DNA of 40,029 nucleotides, taken from an uncultured Caryophanales bacterium (GTDB lineage Bacteria > Bacillota_I > Bacilli_A > RF39 > UBA660). The notes under the pieces are model-generated. The model saw only the letters and a list, made by a program, of their open reading frames with translations, was not told the origin of the DNA and searched no databases. The stretch lies in NCBI GenBank assembly GCA_948433085.1, contig CAOJDP010000005.1:1-40029 (forward strand), given 5' to 3'. A program made the position numbers and the translations under genes. The first letter of the stretch is position 1. Each line of letters opens with the position of its first letter. Below are positions 15,373-23,669 of this stretch, piece by piece.

Positions 15373-16399
15373 CATTTACTTTTTCATGGAGAGCCTGATT
15401 AATTCCATTCCCTAAAATATCACTTAAATGATTCATCACAAAATCTACCTCTTTTGGAGTTACCATCAAATTGTATCCAACAGGAGTTAAAACCTCATGA
15501 ATAAGTGTTTTTGTTTCCTCTGCATTAAAAGAGCCAAGAATTCCAAATAGTTCTTTTTTTTCTTCCTCATTTACATTTATATTCTGCTTCAAATAATTCA
15601 TAGAGCCATGTACCATTTTTTGCATTGGATTATGAGAAAAATCTTTTTGAAATGAATAAAATTTTTGCAAAAATTGTAATGTATCACTGACTACAGTAAC
15701 AGCATCTACTACAGTTGGAATTCCAATCGCAAGAACGGGAATTCCTAATGTTTCCTTACTGATTTCTTTTCTACTATTTCCAATTCCACTTCCTGGATGA
15801 ATGCCTGTATTACTCATCTGAATTGTGGTATTAATTCTTGTAATCGATTGACTTGCCAAGGCATCAATCACAATTACAAAATCGGGTTTTAACGTTTGAA
15901 TAATGCTTTCAACCATCTCACTTGTTTCAATACCAGTTTCTCCCATTACACCAGGTGTAATAGCACTTACAGGGCGAAAGCCTTCTTCAGGATAATCTAA
16001 AAGAAATAAGTGATTGGTTACTAAAATTTGATCAATCGTAAGTGGTCCTAAAGCATCAGGTGTAGACTTTCGATTTCCAAGCCCCACAATCAAACAACTG
16101 TCATCCTTTTGAATCTGACATTTTGCAAGCAATTTTTGAAAATATTTAATAAATTGTTGTTTTACATTTTCTCTGTTGTGATGATCGCTTACATCTTTAA
16201 ATTCGATTGTAATATAATTTCCTGCTTTTTTTTGAATAGAAGAAGCAATACTTTCATCCAATGTGATTTCCGTAATTTTTATTTGTTCTTCCTCATGTAC
16301 CACTTCTTCTATCCCACTTTTGGCATCACTATTTTCAATTGCCTCTACTGCTAAATCCGTTCTTATTCTATATTTACTTAAATCAATCTCATGATTCAT
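15362..16399 (-). CDS. gpr: Germination protease GPR
   Basis: Peptidase family A25 endoprotease that degrades small acid-soluble spore proteins at germination. The 345 residues are close to B. subtilis GPR (about 370). It starts MNHEIDLSKYRIRTDLAVEA, including a region where the pro-peptide is normally removed by autoprocessing. Hallmarks: LIVGLGNRKSTPDALGPL, the VIVIDALASQ segment, and GIHPGSGIGNSRKEI. RBS AGGGTGA is 7 bases before the ATG. A sigma-F-like promoter lies upstream (16418-16448), matching forespore expression known in Bacillus. The gene is strong evidence that this organism, or a recent ancestor, forms spores and uses SASPs. Confidence 0.93.
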   Translation of the reverse strand: MNHEIDLSKYRIRTDLAVEAIENSDAKSGIEEVVHEEEQIKITEITLDESIASSIQKKAGNYITIEFKDVSDHHNRENVKQQFIKYFQKLLAKCQIQKDDSCLIVGLGNRKSTPDALGPLTIDQILVTNHLFLLDYPEEGFRPVSAITPGVMGETGIETSEMVESIIQTLKPDFVIVIDALASQSITRINTTIQMSNTGIHPGSGIGNSRKEISKETLGIPVLAIGIPTVVDAVTVVSDTLQFLQKFYSFQKDFSHNPMQKMVHGSMNYLKQNINVNEEEKKELFGILGSFNAEETKTLIHEVLTPVGYNLMVTPKEVDFVMNHLSDILGNGINQALHEKVNENV

Positions 16400-16417
16400 T
16401 TTTCTTCACCCTATTTA

Positions 16418-16448
16418 TATTTTTCCCAAATAATTACTTTTTATTGCA
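16418..16448 (-). promoter_or_regulatory. Sigma-F-like promoter of gpr
   Basis: On the minus strand TGCAAT (16448-16443), a 15-base spacer and GGGAAAAATA (16427-16418). The -10 fits the B. subtilis sigma-F pattern GGNRANAMTW at every position; the -35 (WGCATA) in four of six. The -35 overlaps the divergent rpsT -35. Confidence 0.55.
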
Positions 16449-16472
16449 TTTTTTTATAAAATTTGCTAGAAT
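16444..16472 (+). promoter_or_regulatory. Sigma-A promoter of rpsT
   Basis: TTGCAT (16444-16449), a 17-base spacer and TAGAAT (16467-16472). A transcript would start near 16479, with GGAGGTGA just before the rpsT ATG. Confidence 0.65.
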
Positions 16473-16505
16473 AGAATAGATTAGTGATGACATGGAGGTG
16501 AGATT

Positions 16506-16766
16506 ATGCCAAATATGAAGAATGCAAAGAAAGCTGTAAAGACCATTGCAAAAAGAAAAGCAAACAATAATGCTTTTAAAGCAAGTATGAAAACAGCAAT
16601 TAAAAATGTAGAAAAAGCAGTTGTTTCTAAAGATAAAGCAAAAGCTGAAGAAGCTTTACACGTGGCAATCAAAAAAATTGATAAGGCATGTGCAGCTGGT
16701 GTCGTTACTGCAAATTATGTAGCACGTAATAAATCACGTTTAACAATTAAAGTGAATAACATGTAA
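16506..16766 (+). CDS. rpsT: Small ribosomal subunit protein bS20
   Basis: Binds the 5' domain and helix 44 of 16S rRNA early in 30S assembly. The 86 residues are Lys/Ala-rich helices as in all bS20 proteins: MPNMKNAKKAVKTIAKRK at the start, NKSRLTIKVNNM at the end, and AAGVVTANYVARNKSRL in the C-terminal helix region. GGAGGTGA gives a strong start. In Bacillus rpsT sits beside holA and gpr; here it is divergent from gpr and holA is 6 kb away, so the neighbourhood is partly rearranged. It is monocistronic, with a perfect terminator behind it. Confidence 0.97.
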   Translation: MPNMKNAKKAVKTIAKRKANNNAFKASMKTAIKNVEKAVVSKDKAKAEEALHVAIKKIDKACAAGVVTANYVARNKSRLTIKVNNM

Positions 16767-16786
16767 TCATTTACTTTTCGTTTCAT

Positions 16787-16812
16787 AAAAATGATATTTC
16801 TATCATTTTTTT
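16787..16812 (+). terminator. Terminator of rpsT
   Basis: Perfect 10-bp stem AAAAATGATA / TATCATTTTT (16787-16796 with 16801-16810), TTTC loop, with further T residues. Confidence 0.9.
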
Positions 16813-16859
16813 GTTTTGAAAAATGAATTTTAATGATATAGTTATAATAGGTGATGCTT

Positions 16860-17777
16860 ATGAAAAAATTATTTGGCACAATTCTTTGTTTAATAACTTT
16901 ATTTTGTTTATACACTTATAGAGGTCCAATTATACGATATATCATGGTCAATTTCATTTACCATGATACTTTAAAAGTCTTAGAATCGAATTCTTATGAA
17001 AGAGCTCAAAATTGGGCTTATATTCAAAAGACAGATAATTTTTCTCCACAAAACAAACAAGATATTCTAAATTTATTTTATACTGCATTAGATGGTGGTT
17101 GGGGCGCACTTACTTTTTATTGTGAAGAATCCTATCCAACATGTATGAATGATGTAAGAAGCCTTACACAGGATAGTACTACCCTATCTAATATCAATAA
17201 TTTTGCCTCTACTTTAAATGCATATAACAAAATTTATGTAGATATAAGCTCTTTAGGAAGAGTTAATATTCAGTTTGAACGTTTGTATACTCCAAAGCAA
17301 CGACAACAATTAGAAGAAAAAGTAGATCAGCTTTATCAAGAGTTAATAACAGAAACTATGAATACCGAAAAGAAAATTCGAGTAATTCACGATTATATCA
17401 TCACACACACTGTATATGATCAAGAATATGCTTCTACTTATAATCTAAAAGAACGTAGTTTATCCCCTTCCAATACTGCTTATGGCGCTTTATTTTTTGG
17501 GAAAGCTGTATGTGGTGGATATACAGATGCGATGGCTTTGTTTTTAGATAAAATGAACATACCAAATTATAAAATTTCTAGTCCAAAACATATATGGAAT
17601 TTAGTATACATCAATAAAGAATGGAAACATTTAGATTTAACATGGGACGATCCTGTTGTATCTAATGGCGAAAATATGCTTTTACACACATTTTTCTTAA
17701 TTTCAACTGAAATGTTAGAACAGGAAGATACAAAAGAACATATTTATGATAAAAACATTTATATAGAAGCAAAATAA
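16860..17777 (+). CDS. Membrane-anchored transglutaminase-like protein
   Basis: A single N-terminal hydrophobic segment (residues 1-23, MKKLFGTILCLITLFCLYTY) anchors the protein outside the cell. The C-terminal half is a transglutaminase/protease-like domain with an intact Cys-His-Asp triad: Cys218 in AVCGGYTDAM, His244 in KHIWNLV and Asp259 in HLDLTWDDP. DYIITHTVYD at about residue 180 is a usual lead-in. Such proteins cleave or cross-link cell-surface proteins; the substrate is unknown. The start at 16860 follows AGGTGA by 5 bases; the GTG at 16851 and ATG at 16854 lie within that site. A TATAAT (16843-16848) is unusually close to the start. Monocistronic, with a strong terminator. Confidence 0.82.
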   Translation: MKKLFGTILCLITLFCLYTYRGPIIRYIMVNFIYHDTLKVLESNSYERAQNWAYIQKTDNFSPQNKQDILNLFYTALDGGWGALTFYCEESYPTCMNDVRSLTQDSTTLSNINNFASTLNAYNKIYVDISSLGRVNIQFERLYTPKQRQQLEEKVDQLYQELITETMNTEKKIRVIHDYIITHTVYDQEYASTYNLKERSLSPSNTAYGALFFGKAVCGGYTDAMALFLDKMNIPNYKISSPKHIWNLVYINKEWKHLDLTWDDPVVSNGENMLLHTFFLISTEMLEQEDTKEHIYDKNIYIEAK

Positions 17778-17798
17778 AAAGTGAGATGTCTCACTTTT
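17777..17798 (+). terminator. Terminator of the transglutaminase-like gene
   Basis: Perfect 10-bp stem AAAAGTGAGA / TCTCACTTTT with a 2-base nominal loop (17777-17786 with 17789-17798), starting at the stop codon. Confidence 0.85.
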
Positions 17799-17892
17799 AT
17801 TTATGTTGGATAATTTTATGATCGTTCTCCCACTTATTTTCTATACTATAATATTTTTCATGCCAAACAACATGTTGCCTTGAAAAGAAACC

Positions 17893-18909
17893 CTATTTCA
17901 CATACTTCTTTAAATATTCTAAAGCTTCTTCAAAAGTATTCACTCCTACAATTTCAATTTTATAATGTAAACGCTCCTTTAAGCGAATGGCTTCTTCATA
18001 GTTTTTCCCATTGGGAACAAAGAAAATATCAGCTTTTCCTTTTTCAGCACCTTTTAATTTATACTTAACCCCTGCAATATCCCCTACTTTTCCATTGGCA
18101 TCAATCGTTCCTGTCCCTACTATTTTTTTACCCTGAGTAATATCTTCTTCTGTCAATTGGTTATAGATTGCCAATGTCATCATAAGACCGCCTGAAGGAC
18201 CTGACTCAGATGACTTAAAATGAAATTCTACTTCTGGAGATGTTTCTAATTCTAATTTTTCATGCAACATAATACCTATCATAGGAATCTCCTGAACTAA
18301 AATCATTTCTGCTTTAACCTCTAGTTTTTTTTGATTTCTGATAACTGTAAATTGTATGGTATCACCAACTGAATATTGTTTTAGAATTTGACTTAATTCT
18401 ATTTTACTAGAAATAGGAGTATTAAAGACTTGAATTATTTGATCCCCTATTTTTAAATCTGTTTTTGCAGTAGCATCAATATAGGTTACAAACAATTGTT
18501 GATTTTCAATAGTGACTTCCTTATTTGCTTGTTTAAAAGCAACTAAAATTGCATTTTGATTGGCTTCTTCTAACTGCATTCTATCCCTTAAATATACCTC
18601 ATCTGCATTTTCATTTTCCATTACAACTTCATTTTTTTCAATAATATCCCAATCTTTTTTTAATTTGGCAAGCAACAATGTAGGAATAGTTGCTTTTAAT
18701 TCAGATACATATGCAAGATGAAACGATCCATTTGCAGAATATCCATTTTCAACAACAATTCGATCTGTCACATCAATTGTTCCTCCTGGAGTTTCAATAT
18801 AATAAGGAAATTCATAAGTTAAAGTAAATAACAATAAGAAAAATAAAATAAAAAATTTAATATTTTCAGTTACAATTTGTTTTATTTTTTTGCATACTTG
18901 TTTTATCAT
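17893..18909 (-). CDS. ylbL: YlbL-type PDZ and Lon-like (S16) membrane protease
   Basis: Secreted-face serine protease anchored by one N-terminal helix (about residues 18-35). The order is membrane helix, PDZ domain (about 140-205, with IGDQIIQVFNTPI) and a C-terminal Lon-type proteolytic domain. The Ser-Lys dyad is present: Ser239 in SGPSGGLMM and Lys282 in DIAGVKYKLKGA, 43 residues apart as in Lon. The 338 residues match B. subtilis YlbL, which has been linked to DNA-damage checkpoint recovery through removal of a division inhibitor. AAAGGA lies 8 bases before the ATG. Divergent from ylbJ, which in Bacillus is a near neighbour, so the pairing is conserved although rearranged. Confidence 0.87.
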   Translation of the reverse strand: MIKQVCKKIKQIVTENIKFFILFFLLLFTLTYEFPYYIETPGGTIDVTDRIVVENGYSANGSFHLAYVSELKATIPTLLLAKLKKDWDIIEKNEVVMENENADEVYLRDRMQLEEANQNAILVAFKQANKEVTIENQQLFVTYIDATAKTDLKIGDQIIQVFNTPISSKIELSQILKQYSVGDTIQFTVIRNQKKLEVKAEMILVQEIPMIGIMLHEKLELETSPEVEFHFKSSESGPSGGLMMTLAIYNQLTEEDITQGKKIVGTGTIDANGKVGDIAGVKYKLKGAEKGKADIFFVPNGKNYEEAIRLKERLHYKIEIVGVNTFEEALEYLKKYVK

Positions 18910-18937
18910 AAATCGAATCCTTTCTTTCCTATTTTAT

Positions 18938-18965
18938 GACTATTTTATTCATTATATCATATAAT
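18938..18965 (+). promoter_or_regulatory. Sigma-E-type promoter of ylbJ
   Basis: GACTATT (18938-18944), a 13-base spacer and CATATAAT (18958-18965). Against the sigma-E consensus (KMATATT, CATACAMT) this matches six of seven and seven of eight positions. Confidence 0.65.
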
Positions 18966-18988
18966 TGAACAAAAAGTAGGTGTAAACT

Positions 18989-19972
18989 ATGAAGAAAATA
19001 TGTACAAGTATTTTTATATTGTTTCTTTTGTTATTTATTGCTTTTGAAATTTTGACAGAATCAAAGACCATTATGGACTCAGTGATATTCTCTTTTCAAA
19101 TTTGGCAAAATAATATTTTTCCCTCCTTATTCCCTTTTTTTGTTTTATCAGAAATCTTAATATATTATGGATTTGTTGAATTTATATCAGAATTATTCAG
19201 ACCCTTAATGGCAAAAATATTTTGTATGAATGGTGCAGCATCTTTTGTTTTTTTTATGAGTTTAGTATCTGGCTTTCCAAGCAATGCAAAGTATACAAGA
19301 GAACTCTATTTAAAAGGATTATTAGATGAAGAAGAGGCTTCTAAAATATTAACATTTTCACATTTTTCCAATCCTTTATTTGTTTTAGGTACAGTTTCTC
19401 TTTTATTTTTGAAAAATAAAGAAGTTGGATTTTTGATTTTAATCTGTCATTATATGACCAATATCTTGATTGGACTTATATTTCGCAGTTATCATAAAAG
19501 CAATGTTTCAAAAAATCACATTTCTATTAAATCCGCAATTATAGCTATGCATCAAAAAAGAATTCACAACGAGAAAACGTTTGGTGCAATGATTACAACT
19601 GCTTTAACCAATAGTATTCAAACCCTACTCCTGATTTTAGGAACAGTTACAATGTTTTTAGTACTTACGACAATTATTGATAATAATTTAAACATAAATT
19701 CTTTATATCAAAGTATTTTAAATGGGTTTGTTGAAATGACACAAGGACTAAAATATGTAAGTATGTTAAATATTCCTTTAAAAATAAAAAGTGTATTAAC
19801 TGTAATGATTTTATCATTTGGAGGATTCAGTGTTCATATGCAAGTAATTAGTATTTTAAGTGATACAAAAATAAAATACCTGCCTTTTTTTACAGCACGT
19901 ATTTTACATAGTGCAATTGCAGGTATCTTAGTCTTTTTCCTATTTGATTTTTGGATTCAATTTTTTATATAA
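18989..19972 (+). CDS. ylbJ: Sporulation integral membrane protein YlbJ
   Basis: Polytopic membrane protein of the YlbJ family (related to nucleoside-recognition gate proteins), required for heat-resistant spores in B. subtilis. The family core is easily recognised: FSFQIWQNNIFPSLFPFFVL, the SLVSGFPSNAKYTRELY loop, and FSHFSNPLFVLGTV. At 327 residues it is shorter than the Bacillus protein (about 400) but has no obvious internal loss. The N-terminal helix could be read as a signal anchor. RBS AGTAGGTG precedes the ATG. The upstream sigma-E-type promoter agrees with mother-cell expression. The transported substrate, if any, is unknown. Confidence 0.88.
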   Translation: MKKICTSIFILFLLLFIAFEILTESKTIMDSVIFSFQIWQNNIFPSLFPFFVLSEILIYYGFVEFISELFRPLMAKIFCMNGAASFVFFMSLVSGFPSNAKYTRELYLKGLLDEEEASKILTFSHFSNPLFVLGTVSLLFLKNKEVGFLILICHYMTNILIGLIFRSYHKSNVSKNHISIKSAIIAMHQKRIHNEKTFGAMITTALTNSIQTLLLILGTVTMFLVLTTIIDNNLNINSLYQSILNGFVEMTQGLKYVSMLNIPLKIKSVLTVMILSFGGFSVHMQVISILSDTKIKYLPFFTARILHSAIAGILVFFLFDFWIQFFI

Positions 19973-20005
19973 CATTGTTTCAAAAATAAATTATATCGCA
20001 GTTAT

Positions 20006-20023
20006 CTGCTATGAATTTAGCAG
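20006..20023 (-). terminator. Hairpin after the second prepilin gene
   Basis: Stem CTGCTA / TAGCAG (20006-20011 with 20018-20023) right after the prepilin stop. No U tract follows, so termination is uncertain. GCAG occurs again just upstream (19998-20001). Confidence 0.4.
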
Positions 20024-20557
20024 TTACTGGTTAGGAGTCACAGGTGGTTCTGAATTAGAAGGAGGAATCGGCAGAATGGCGGAACTGTACTGATAAATAA
20101 TAGAAATCCCATACTCGCGTTCTAATAACTTATGTTCTACAGGAATTTCTAGTTTTAACAAAGAATCATTTACTGTAGTACTTGCATTTGTTCCTTTATA
20201 AGTATCAATGTGGATTGTTCCTAAAGTCGCTCCTGTTGGTAATTGCCAGGAATAGTCATGATAACGAATGATCCGTTTTTCCAAATCAATGGATAAATTA
20301 TAAGAATCTCCTGTTTGATATTCAAAAGTAATGCAATGTTCTCCACAACTAGAATATTTTTTTAATTTCAATTTTTCTAAATCATTACTGATTTTCTTTG
20401 TTAAAATTCCTTGTTTACTTAACATAGTTGTTTGTAAATCTCCTTTGATATAAATTTCCCTCAATGAAATAATAATTTCAAATAATAAAATTGTAATCAC
20501 AGTAACTAAACTAAATGTAACAGCAAGTTCAATCAATGTAAAACCCTTTTTTTTCAT
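20024..20557 (-). CDS. Type IV pilin-like protein (second prepilin)
   Basis: Prepilin with a short basic leader and a class III signal: MKKKGFTLIELAVTFS, cleaved after the Gly and methylated on the Phe. A hydrophobic helix (residues 6-28) forms the filament core. The C-terminal part (residues 30-177) is a soluble beta-rich head with a Cys-rich pair (SSCGEHC) and a Pro-rich end (ILPIPPSNSEPPVTPNQ). The Glu at position 5 of the mature protein, needed for assembly, is present. AAGGGG lies before the ATG; 14 bases separate it from the first prepilin. It may be a competence pseudopilin (ComG-like) or a minor pilin; the sequence does not decide. Confidence 0.8.
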   Translation of the reverse strand: MKKKGFTLIELAVTFSLVTVITILLFEIIISLREIYIKGDLQTTMLSKQGILTKKISNDLEKLKLKKYSSCGEHCITFEYQTGDSYNLSIDLEKRIIRYHDYSWQLPTGATLGTIHIDTYKGTNASTTVNDSLLKLEIPVEHKLLEREYGISIIYQYSSAILPIPPSNSEPPVTPNQ

Positions 20558-20571
20558 GTAAATTCCCCTTT

Positions 20572-21063
20572 CTACTTCATTTGCAAAGAAGCTACTGTGC
20601 CATCATTAAATTCTACAACTAATCTATTTTTTGCAAAACGAGATGTTGATAAACTCAAAATATACTGATCCATTGTTTCACTAAAAAGATTGCTTGACTT
20701 TGTTTGGAGTTGTTCTTTTAATTTTGATAAATCGTCTTTTACAACTACCGCTTTTTTCACATCTGCTAACCACATTAAACGTTTACAATAATCACTCGCT
20801 GATGTTGTAAACACACAAGATTCAATTTCAACATATTCTTTAGTAGTTAATGCTTTCGTTATATCACTAATATCCGTATTTTCTAAATAAGATACAATAT
20901 TTTGAACATAATATAAACTAGGTATTGTATCTCTTGTAAAACTAATGTCGTAAGTCTTTTTGATATTGGAAAACTGGACATATAAATAAACAAGCGTTCC
21001 AATCACAAATGTAGAAACAAGTAAAGTTTCAATTAAAGTAAATCCTTTGCTATTTTTTTTCAT
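20572..21063 (-). CDS. Type IV pilin-like protein (first prepilin)
   Basis: Prepilin of 163 residues starting MKKNSKGFTLIETLLVSTFV; the peptidase would cut after Gly7, leaving Phe1 and Glu5 of the mature pilin. Hydrophobic helix residues 8-30, followed by a mostly helical, charged head with two cysteines (ESCVFTTSASDYCKR) that could form a disulfide. RBS AAGGAG is 7 bases before the ATG. It leads a two-gene operon and is divergent from the assembly ATPase, so the three genes form one pilus locus. No major-pilin abundance signal is visible; both may be minor subunits. Confidence 0.8.
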   Translation of the reverse strand: MKKNSKGFTLIETLLVSTFVIGTLVYLYVQFSNIKKTYDISFTRDTIPSLYYVQNIVSYLENTDISDITKALTTKEYVEIESCVFTTSASDYCKRLMWLADVKKAVVVKDDLSKLKEQLQTKSSNLFSETMDQYILSLSTSRFAKNRLVVEFNDGTVASLQMK

Positions 21064-21169
21064 AAGTTAACTCCTTTTTCTTGTATTTCTTACAAAACTA
21101 TTATATAATAGATTCAGGATAAATGCTAGTCCTAAAGTGAATAAAAAGGATATAAAGGGGATGTAAATC

Positions 21170-22648
21170 ATGTTAAAAAATTTTGATTATGATAAAACGC
21201 CAGTAGTAGAAGTTGTAAATGAGATTCTAGTGGACTCTAGTAAAAGAGGCGCAAGTGATATTCATTTTGACCCATTAGAAGACTATATGCGAATTCGTAT
21301 TCGTATTGATGGTACTTTGATTGATTATGCAAAAGTACCTAATAGCATTAGAAAAAATTTAGTGACGCGTATTAAGATTATTTCAGGTATGAATATTACA
21401 GAATCGAGATTGCCACAAGATGGTGCGATTAAAGTAACTTTACAAGATATTAATTTGGATTTGCGTGTTTCTTGTTTACCCGTTTTAGTTGGTGGCCTTG
21501 GTGGCGAAAAGATTGTTGTTCGTATTTTGGATTACAGTATGAGTTCTAGTGGTCTTGAAACATTAGGATTTAGTGAACGAAATTATCAAAAAGTATTAAA
21601 AATGATCGCAATGCCAAATGGAATTATACTAGTAACAGGAGCAACAGGGTCAGGTAAATCTACAACTGTATATTCAATCTTGCAGAAATTGAATCGTGAA
21701 GAAACAAATATCATTACAGTAGAAGACCCTATTGAAATGAATATTGAAGGAATCAACCAAGTACAAACAAATAGTGAAATTGGCTTAACATTTGCTAATG
21801 CACTTCGTTCTATTTTACGTCAAGATCCAAACGTAATTATGATTGGAGAAATTCGTGATACAGAAACTGCTCGTATTGCAGTACGTGCCTCTATTACAGG
21901 ACATATCGTATTATCTACAATCCATACCAACAGTTCCTTAAATACAATCGAACGTTTACTAGATATGGAAGTAGAGCGTTACTTACTTGCAAGTGCATTA
22001 ACAGGAATCATTTCGCAAAAATTAGCACGACGTTTGTGTACACACTGTTGTAAGAAAAAGAAAACCAATCAATATGAAAAAGAATTATTCAAACGAGTGC
22101 TTCACCGGGAAATTGATGAAATTTATACAACAGAGGGTTGTGAGATTTGTGGAAATGGATACAAAGGTCGTATAGCAATTCAAGAAGTTCTTTTAGTAAA
22201 CCAGGAAATTAAAGATGCCATTAGTAGTAATCTTCGAAAAGAAAAATTAAGAGAGCTCGTGTATCGAGCAGATGTAACTACATTATTAGAAGATGGACTT
22301 GAAAAAGTTGCAGCAGGACTAACAACTTTTGAAGAAGTGCTAAAATTAATTGAATTAGAAAATGATGATCGTCAAGATAGTGGTTCTTATGATTTGAAAT
22401 CAGCGCTTGATTTTACCAGCATTGCACAAGAGCATCAAGAACATCCAGAAGAATTAAATCCTATTCCTCCAAAGCCTGAAGTAAATGAACAAAATTTAGA
22501 TATTGACACATTCTTTAACCAGTCAATAGAATCTGATATAAATAAAATTAAACCAGTACAGCCTATCACACCACAACCAGCACCAGTACAACAGACGACT
22601 GCCTCTACATTTGATGACGATGAAGATTTAATGAATATGGAATTTTAA
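21170..22648 (+). CDS. Type IV pilus/type II secretion assembly ATPase (GspE/PilB family)
   Basis: Cytoplasmic hexameric ATPase powering pilus polymerisation. Residues 10-110 form the N2 domain (RGASDIHFDP is its signature). Walker A GATGSGKST is at 157-165, the Asp box and Walker B follow (LRQDPNVIMIGEIRD), and the His box is TGHIVLSTIHTN. A tetracysteine zinc site is present: Cys290/Cys293 and Cys324/Cys327. The N1 domain of long PilB proteins is missing, as in ComGA and short GspE forms. Odd: after about residue 396 there is a roughly 95-residue Pro/Gln/Asp-rich tail ending DDDEDLMNMEF, not part of the usual fold. RBS AAAGGGG. It ends in a shared terminator with holA. Confidence 0.93.
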   Translation: MLKNFDYDKTPVVEVVNEILVDSSKRGASDIHFDPLEDYMRIRIRIDGTLIDYAKVPNSIRKNLVTRIKIISGMNITESRLPQDGAIKVTLQDINLDLRVSCLPVLVGGLGGEKIVVRILDYSMSSSGLETLGFSERNYQKVLKMIAMPNGIILVTGATGSGKSTTVYSILQKLNREETNIITVEDPIEMNIEGINQVQTNSEIGLTFANALRSILRQDPNVIMIGEIRDTETARIAVRASITGHIVLSTIHTNSSLNTIERLLDMEVERYLLASALTGIISQKLARRLCTHCCKKKKTNQYEKELFKRVLHREIDEIYTTEGCEICGNGYKGRIAIQEVLLVNQEIKDAISSNLRKEKLRELVYRADVTTLLEDGLEKVAAGLTTFEEVLKLIELENDDRQDSGSYDLKSALDFTSIAQEHQEHPEELNPIPPKPEVNEQNLDIDTFFNQSIESDINKIKPVQPITPQPAPVQQTTASTFDDDEDLMNMEF

Positions 22649-22675
22649 AAAACAGATCCAATGCGATCTGTTTTC
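22649..22675. terminator. Bidirectional terminator between the assembly ATPase and holA
   Basis: Stem AAAACAGATC / GATCTGTTTT (22649-22658 with 22665-22674), 6-base loop, between convergent genes. Confidence 0.88.
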
Positions 22676-22676
22676 T

Positions 22677-23621
22677 TTATACATTTAATATAAATAATTC
22701 TAATCCTATGTTTTTATCCATTTTTCCGCTTTTAATTTCATAGTCCAAGTTTGCTAACTGTTTTAAATAAGATAGTAAATCCTCTTCCTGAAATTTTCGA
22801 CTTTTTTCTAAAGCCAATTTCACACGATATGGGTGAATATCCAAATGACTCGCTATATTTTTTTCAGAATATCCCCTTTTTAATAATTGTTTTGCTTGAT
22901 ACATAATCCGAAATTGATTCGCCAACATAATGATAATTTTGATAGGCTCTTCCCCTAATTTGATCATCTCTGTATAACTTTCTAAAGCTTTTTCTTTATT
23001 TTTCAATACAATATCTTCAATTAAGGTAAAAATATCAATATCAACTGTTTTACAAGTAATATCTAAAATATCTTGTCTTGTAATCTCTAACACTTCATTT
23101 TTATAAATTTTTAATTTTTCTATTTCTTGTTCTAATAAAGAAAGATTATGACCTACACGATTAATGAAGAATGAATAATCGCTCAATTGCATATAATAAG
23201 GCTTTAACATATTAGTAACAAAAGAAACTTCATTTTCCAAAGGAACAAATTCGAATACCTTCCCTACTTTTTTTAATTGTGTCACTATTTTTTTTCTAGA
23301 ATCAATTGTCTCCTTATTCACAATAAATAATAGTATCGTAGATGGATTTGGATGTTCTAAGTAATCTGTTAAACATTCTAATGGTTGTTCTGGTAATTTT
23401 TTATTATTTGAAGATGTAAAAATGTAACTATTTTCAATGATAATTGCTTTTTTTTCTCCAAACAAAGAGATTGTAACTGCATCTTCTATAATCTCTTTTA
23501 AACTATGAGTTTCCAAATCATAATGATTTAAATTGATTTCATCTATTTCTTCTTTTTTTATAATTTCTTTAATTTCTCTATGGATTAAGAAATCTTCAAG
23601 ACCATATAATAAATAAATCAT
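22677..23621 (-). CDS. holA: DNA polymerase III subunit delta
   Basis: Delta subunit of the clamp loader; it opens the beta sliding clamp during replication. About 314 residues with the usual order: an AAA-like N-terminal region (MIYLLYGLEDFLI, then ILLFIVNKETIDSRKKI), then the helical collar domain (FTLIEDIVLKNKEKAL, and near the end LANLDYEIKSGKMDKNIGLE). The last motif is characteristic of HolA. The start at 23621 is preferred because AGGTGA is 6 bases upstream; an ATG at 23639 precedes that site. A TATAAT (23643-23638 on the minus strand) lies only 16 bases before the start. Downstream of two unknown genes on the same strand. Confidence 0.9.
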   Translation of the reverse strand: MIYLLYGLEDFLIHREIKEIIKKEEIDEINLNHYDLETHSLKEIIEDAVTISLFGEKKAIIIENSYIFTSSNNKKLPEQPLECLTDYLEHPNPSTILLFIVNKETIDSRKKIVTQLKKVGKVFEFVPLENEVSFVTNMLKPYYMQLSDYSFFINRVGHNLSLLEQEIEKLKIYKNEVLEITRQDILDITCKTVDIDIFTLIEDIVLKNKEKALESYTEMIKLGEEPIKIIIMLANQFRIMYQAKQLLKRGYSEKNIASHLDIHPYRVKLALEKSRKFQEEDLLSYLKQLANLDYEIKSGKMDKNIGLELFILNV

Positions 23622-23669
23622 ATATCTCACCTTTTTCATTATAGCAGATTTTAGGCTAAAAAAAAAGAA

